Shown here in pieces: positions 5,050 to 6,673 of a stretch of DNA of 6,673 nucleotides. Numbering within the stretch: position 1 is the stretch's first letter; each line of letters begins with the position of its first letter. Origin of the DNA: JACDAS01 sp046262415. GTDB taxonomy: Bacteria > Actinomycetota > Thermoleophilia > Gaiellales > Gaiellaceae. A model generated the notes under the pieces. The model saw only the letters and a list, made by a program, of their open reading frames with translations, was not told the origin of the DNA and searched no databases. Both the position numbers and the translations under genes were made by a program. The DNA is taken from the NCBI GenBank assembly GCA_046262415.1, contig JBHEMU010000035.1:1-6673 (forward strand). Reading direction: 5' to 3'.

Positions 5050-6332
5050 CGCTGAGCGCGGGGCTTGCCGCGCTCGTGCTCGTCACGGCGGGCTGGCCCG
5101 ATCCCGGCGGACGGCCCATCGTGAAGCCCGTCGAGGCCCAGCCGCAGTCCGCGATCGAGTGGCGTAGCTCACGGTCGTACGGCCTGCACTGGTCGGGGCG
5201 GCTAGTCCGGGGAGTCCAGCTACCGGCGGAAGGAGCGACGTTCTTCACCTGGGACCCCGTCCGGAAGCGCTCACCAAACCGCGGCTGGCGGCGCGTCGGC
5301 AACAACCGGCTTGTCGAGACCGTTCTGCGCGTACTGGACGACTTCGTAGAGGCGCATCCCGACGCGCCGCGGATCGGCGTCGGCGACCTCAGTCGTCCCG
5401 GCGGCGGCGATTTCGGCGCCCGCTACGGGCTGCCGGGCCACGTCTCGCACCAGAACGGTCTCGACGCCGACCTCTACTACCCGCGACACGACGGCCGCGA
5501 GCGGGCGCCGACCTCCCCGCGGCAGATCGACCGGCCGCTCGCGCAGGACCTCGTCGACCGCTTCGTCCGGGCCGGCGCCAGCAAGGTGTTCGTCGGGCCG
5601 CGGACGGGGCTCCGCGGGCCGCCCGAGATCGTGCAGGCGCTGCCGCGTCACGACAATCACCTGCATGTGCGCCTCGGCACCGCGCCCGTCCGAGGCGCGC
5701 TGCTCGGGCGCTCGAGCCGCGGCCGCCCGATCAGGCTCCATCGCCTCGGCGCGCCTGACGCCCGGGAACGGGTCCTCGTCGTCGGCTGCATCCACGGGAC
5801 CGAGTGCGCCGGGCTGGCGGTCACGAGGCGACTGTTGCTCGCCGGGGCCCCGGCCGGAATCGCGTTCTGGATCGTCCCGAACCTGAATCCCGACGGACTC
5901 GTGCGCGGCACGCGGGTGAACGGCCGCGGGGTCGACCTCAACCGGAACTTCCGCTCCGAGTGGAAGCCGATCGGCCGTCCCTGGGGCCCGCAGTACTCAG
6001 GCCCCCGGCCGTGGTCGGAGCCCGAGGCGCGGCTCGCCCGCGATCTGATCCTGCGCCTGCGCCCGACGATCTCCATCTGGTTCCACCAACCGCAGGCCGT
6101 CGTCCGTGCCTGGGGGCCGAGCGTTCGAGCGGCACGCCGATATGCACGCCTGGCTCAGGAGCCGTTCCGCGCGCTCCGCTGGCCGAACGGAACCGCGCCA
6201 AACTGGCAAAACCATCGCTTCCCGGGCATGAGCGCGTTCGTCGTCGAGCTCCCGCCCGGGTCGCTCTCGGCTCGAGCGGCGGAGCGACACGTCCGCGCGA
6301 TCCTCGGGCTCGCGCGCAGCGACTCGAATTAG
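5034..6332 (+). CDS. Exported M74 murein endopeptidase (MepA-like) fused to M14 zinc carboxypeptidase/amidase
   Basis: 432 residues from a GTG at 5034, inside the end of the anti-sigma gene (16-bp overlap, translational coupling). MLRRLALSAGLAALVLVTAG is a signal peptide or N-terminal anchor. Domain 1 (about 45-215) is the MepA/M74 fold, a LAS-type metalloendopeptidase that in E. coli cuts D-Ala-mDAP cross-links. Its ligands are visible in GHVSHQNGLDADLYY (135-149: H136, H139, D146) and DNHLHVRL (207-214: H209, H211). Domain 2 (about 230-428) is an M14 carboxypeptidase resembling murein peptide amidase MpaA, which removes mDAP from the murein tripeptide. It shows HGTE (H254, E257, zinc), NPDG (285), RGVDLNRNF (298-306, substrate binding), FHQPQ with third ligand H351, and VVELPPGS with the general base E405. 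Both active sites look intact. The combination points to cross-link cutting plus peptide trimming by one exported protein. Domain assignments are strong; the exact bonds cut are inferred. Confidence 0.88.
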   Translation: MLRRLALSAGLAALVLVTAGWPDPGGRPIVKPVEAQPQSAIEWRSSRSYGLHWSGRLVRGVQLPAEGATFFTWDPVRKRSPNRGWRRVGNNRLVETVLRVLDDFVEAHPDAPRIGVGDLSRPGGGDFGARYGLPGHVSHQNGLDADLYYPRHDGRERAPTSPRQIDRPLAQDLVDRFVRAGASKVFVGPRTGLRGPPEIVQALPRHDNHLHVRLGTAPVRGALLGRSSRGRPIRLHRLGAPDARERVLVVGCIHGTECAGLAVTRRLLLAGAPAGIAFWIVPNLNPDGLVRGTRVNGRGVDLNRNFRSEWKPIGRPWGPQYSGPRPWSEPEARLARDLILRLRPTISIWFHQPQAVVRAWGPSVRAARRYARLAQEPFRALRWPNGTAPNWQNHRFPGMSAFVVELPPGSLSARAAERHVRAILGLARSDSN

Positions 6333-6333
6333 A

Positions 6334-6480
6334 GTGCGCCTCTTGATCAGGGTGCTCGCAAGCTGCCTCGCGCACGTCGTGTGCGTCGGCGCCGCAGCTC
6401 CGCAGCGTTCACCAGCTCGAGGTGAGGAGGCTGCCCGAGCCACAGTGGCGGCACAGCACGAGCTCACACGGAGGCGCTGA
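6334..6480 (+). CDS. Possible small ORF in the gap before the peroxiredoxin gene
   Basis: The 150-bp gap 6333-6482 holds a 48-codon frame starting with GTG 1 bp after the peptidase stop and ending 2 bp before the peroxiredoxin ATG. The predicted start, VRLLIRVLASCLAHVVCVGAA, is hydrophobic, but the rest is alanine/arginine-rich, and in DNA of this composition such frames arise by chance. I recognise no family. The gap also contains a 5-bp inverted repeat, CGCAC/GTGCG (6371-6385), with no T-tract, and no tRNA-like T-arm. Confidence 0.15.
   Translation: MRLLIRVLASCLAHVVCVGAAAPQRSPARGEEAARATVAAQHELTRRR
6470..6474 (+). promoter_or_regulatory. Ribosome binding site of the seleno-peroxiredoxin gene
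   Basis: GGAGG, 8 bp before the ATG at 6483. It supports the start of a gene whose frame would otherwise appear only 44 codons long. Confidence 0.7.
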
Positions 6481-6482
6481 CG

Positions 6483-6673
6483 ATGATCCGGGTCGGAGCA
6501 CCGATCCCAGAGGCGACGGTCTGGCTGCGGCCTCGCGAGCCGGTCTCCCTCGTCGAACTCGCCTCCGGCGGGCCGGTGCTGTTCCTCTTCTACCTCTTCG
6601 ACTGGTCCTCAACCTGAACGGACGAGATGGGCCTCCTGCGTGACAGGAGGGACGAGTTCCAGGCGGCGGGCGT
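6483..6673 (+). CDS. Peroxiredoxin (AhpC/TSA, redoxin fold), probable selenoprotein, N-terminal part
   Basis: From ATG 6483 the frame reads MIRVGAPIPEATVWL, then VSLVELASGGPVLFLFYLFD (21-40), then WSST and an in-frame TGA at codon 45. It continues as TDEMGLLRDRRDEFQAAG to the window end. This is the thioredoxin-fold opening of an AhpC/TSA peroxiredoxin: a G-x-P/D-x-P-like start, the VSL-x-x-L strand, the hydrophobic VLFLFY strand, and the active-site loop that in cysteine homologues reads FYPxDxTxxCTxEL. The TGA falls exactly on the peroxidatic cysteine; T/S42 sits three residues before it as expected, though the usual loop proline is leucine (L38). Homology on both sides in the same frame, plus a SECIS-like hairpin, supports selenocysteine insertion. 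Such an enzyme would reduce peroxides with a selenolate, usually using thiol reductants. The alternative is a pseudogene with a Cys-to-stop change. The C-terminus and any resolving cysteine lie beyond the window. Confidence 0.85.
6615..6617 (+). other. In-frame TGA, probable selenocysteine codon (Sec45)
   Basis: The TGA sits in the peroxiredoxin frame between WSST and TDEM, where homologues carry TGC/TGT for the peroxidatic cysteine. Third-position G/C bias and peroxiredoxin similarity persist on both sides, which does not fit a true stop. Confidence 0.8.
6632..6650 (+). promoter_or_regulatory. Candidate bacterial SECIS hairpin inside the coding sequence
   Basis: CCTCCTG (6632-6638) pairs perfectly with CAGGAGG (6644-6650) around a 5-nt loop CGTGA (6639-6643). 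The loop opens 21 nt after the TGA. Known bacterial SECIS elements are stem-loops just downstream of the UGA, with the apical loop roughly 16-37 nt away and a G among the first two loop bases; here the second loop base is G. The hairpin is in-frame coding sequence (LLRDRR), as expected in bacteria, where SelB binds it at the ribosome. Confidence 0.75.

Noticed and set aside
6333..6482. tRNA-Sec or another sel component next to the selenoprotein gene
   Set aside because: I looked for a TTCGAnTC-type T-arm and a long acceptor stem in this gap and found neither, so any selenocysteine machinery must be elsewhere in the genome.
6409..6612. Minus-strand peptide with an LCRHCGSGS zinc-ribbon-like CxxC in the gap before the peroxiredoxin
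   Set aside because: Only a single CxxC pair near the end of a 67-codon frame mostly antisense to the peroxiredoxin; nothing else supports it.

Overview
The window is very GC-rich, densely coding, and strongly biased to G or C at third codon positions. Several starts appear leaderless or near-leaderless. The exported beta-propeller proteins and the sigma/anti-sigma pair resemble those of deep-branching, high-GC Actinomycetota, with Thermoleophilia (Gaiellales/Solirubrobacterales) as my best guess. That placement is inference from protein character; no marker gene is present.

Layout, left to right. (1) 1-366, minus strand: the N-terminal part of a serine beta-lactamase/penicillin-binding-like hydrolase, cut by the window edge. 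(2) 384-767, plus: a RidA-fold protein lacking the catalytic arginine, divergent from (1) across only 17 bp that seem to hold a symmetric, leaderless promoter pair. (3) 861-2099, plus: a YbdK-type carboxylate-amine ligase (GCS2 family). (4) 2101-3267, minus: an exported seven-bladed beta-propeller protein, convergent with (3) with a single base between the stop codons. (5) 3413-6332, plus: a tightly overlapping three-gene operon coding for an ECF sigma factor, a membrane-anchored anti-sigma-like protein whose outer part is a beta-propeller, and an exported protein fusing an M74 (MepA-like) murein endopeptidase domain to an M14 zinc carboxypeptidase/amidase domain. (6) 6483 to the window end, plus: a peroxiredoxin whose reading frame meets an in-frame TGA exactly at the peroxidatic-cysteine position and continues as a peroxiredoxin beyond it. 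A perfect 7-bp hairpin with a CGTGA loop follows at the distance expected of a bacterial SECIS element, so this is very probably a selenoprotein. A conventional gene caller would miss or truncate it.

How the parts may work together: the sigma/anti-sigma/peptidase operon reads as a cell-envelope sensing and remodelling unit. The propeller outside the membrane would sense, the sigma factor would respond, and the double peptidase would act on peptidoglycan peptides. The divergent exported propeller next door shares the intergenic region and may belong to the same response. The RidA-like protein, the ligase and the seleno-peroxiredoxin are separate units of general or redox metabolism. I saw no mobile element, CRISPR array, tRNA or rRNA.
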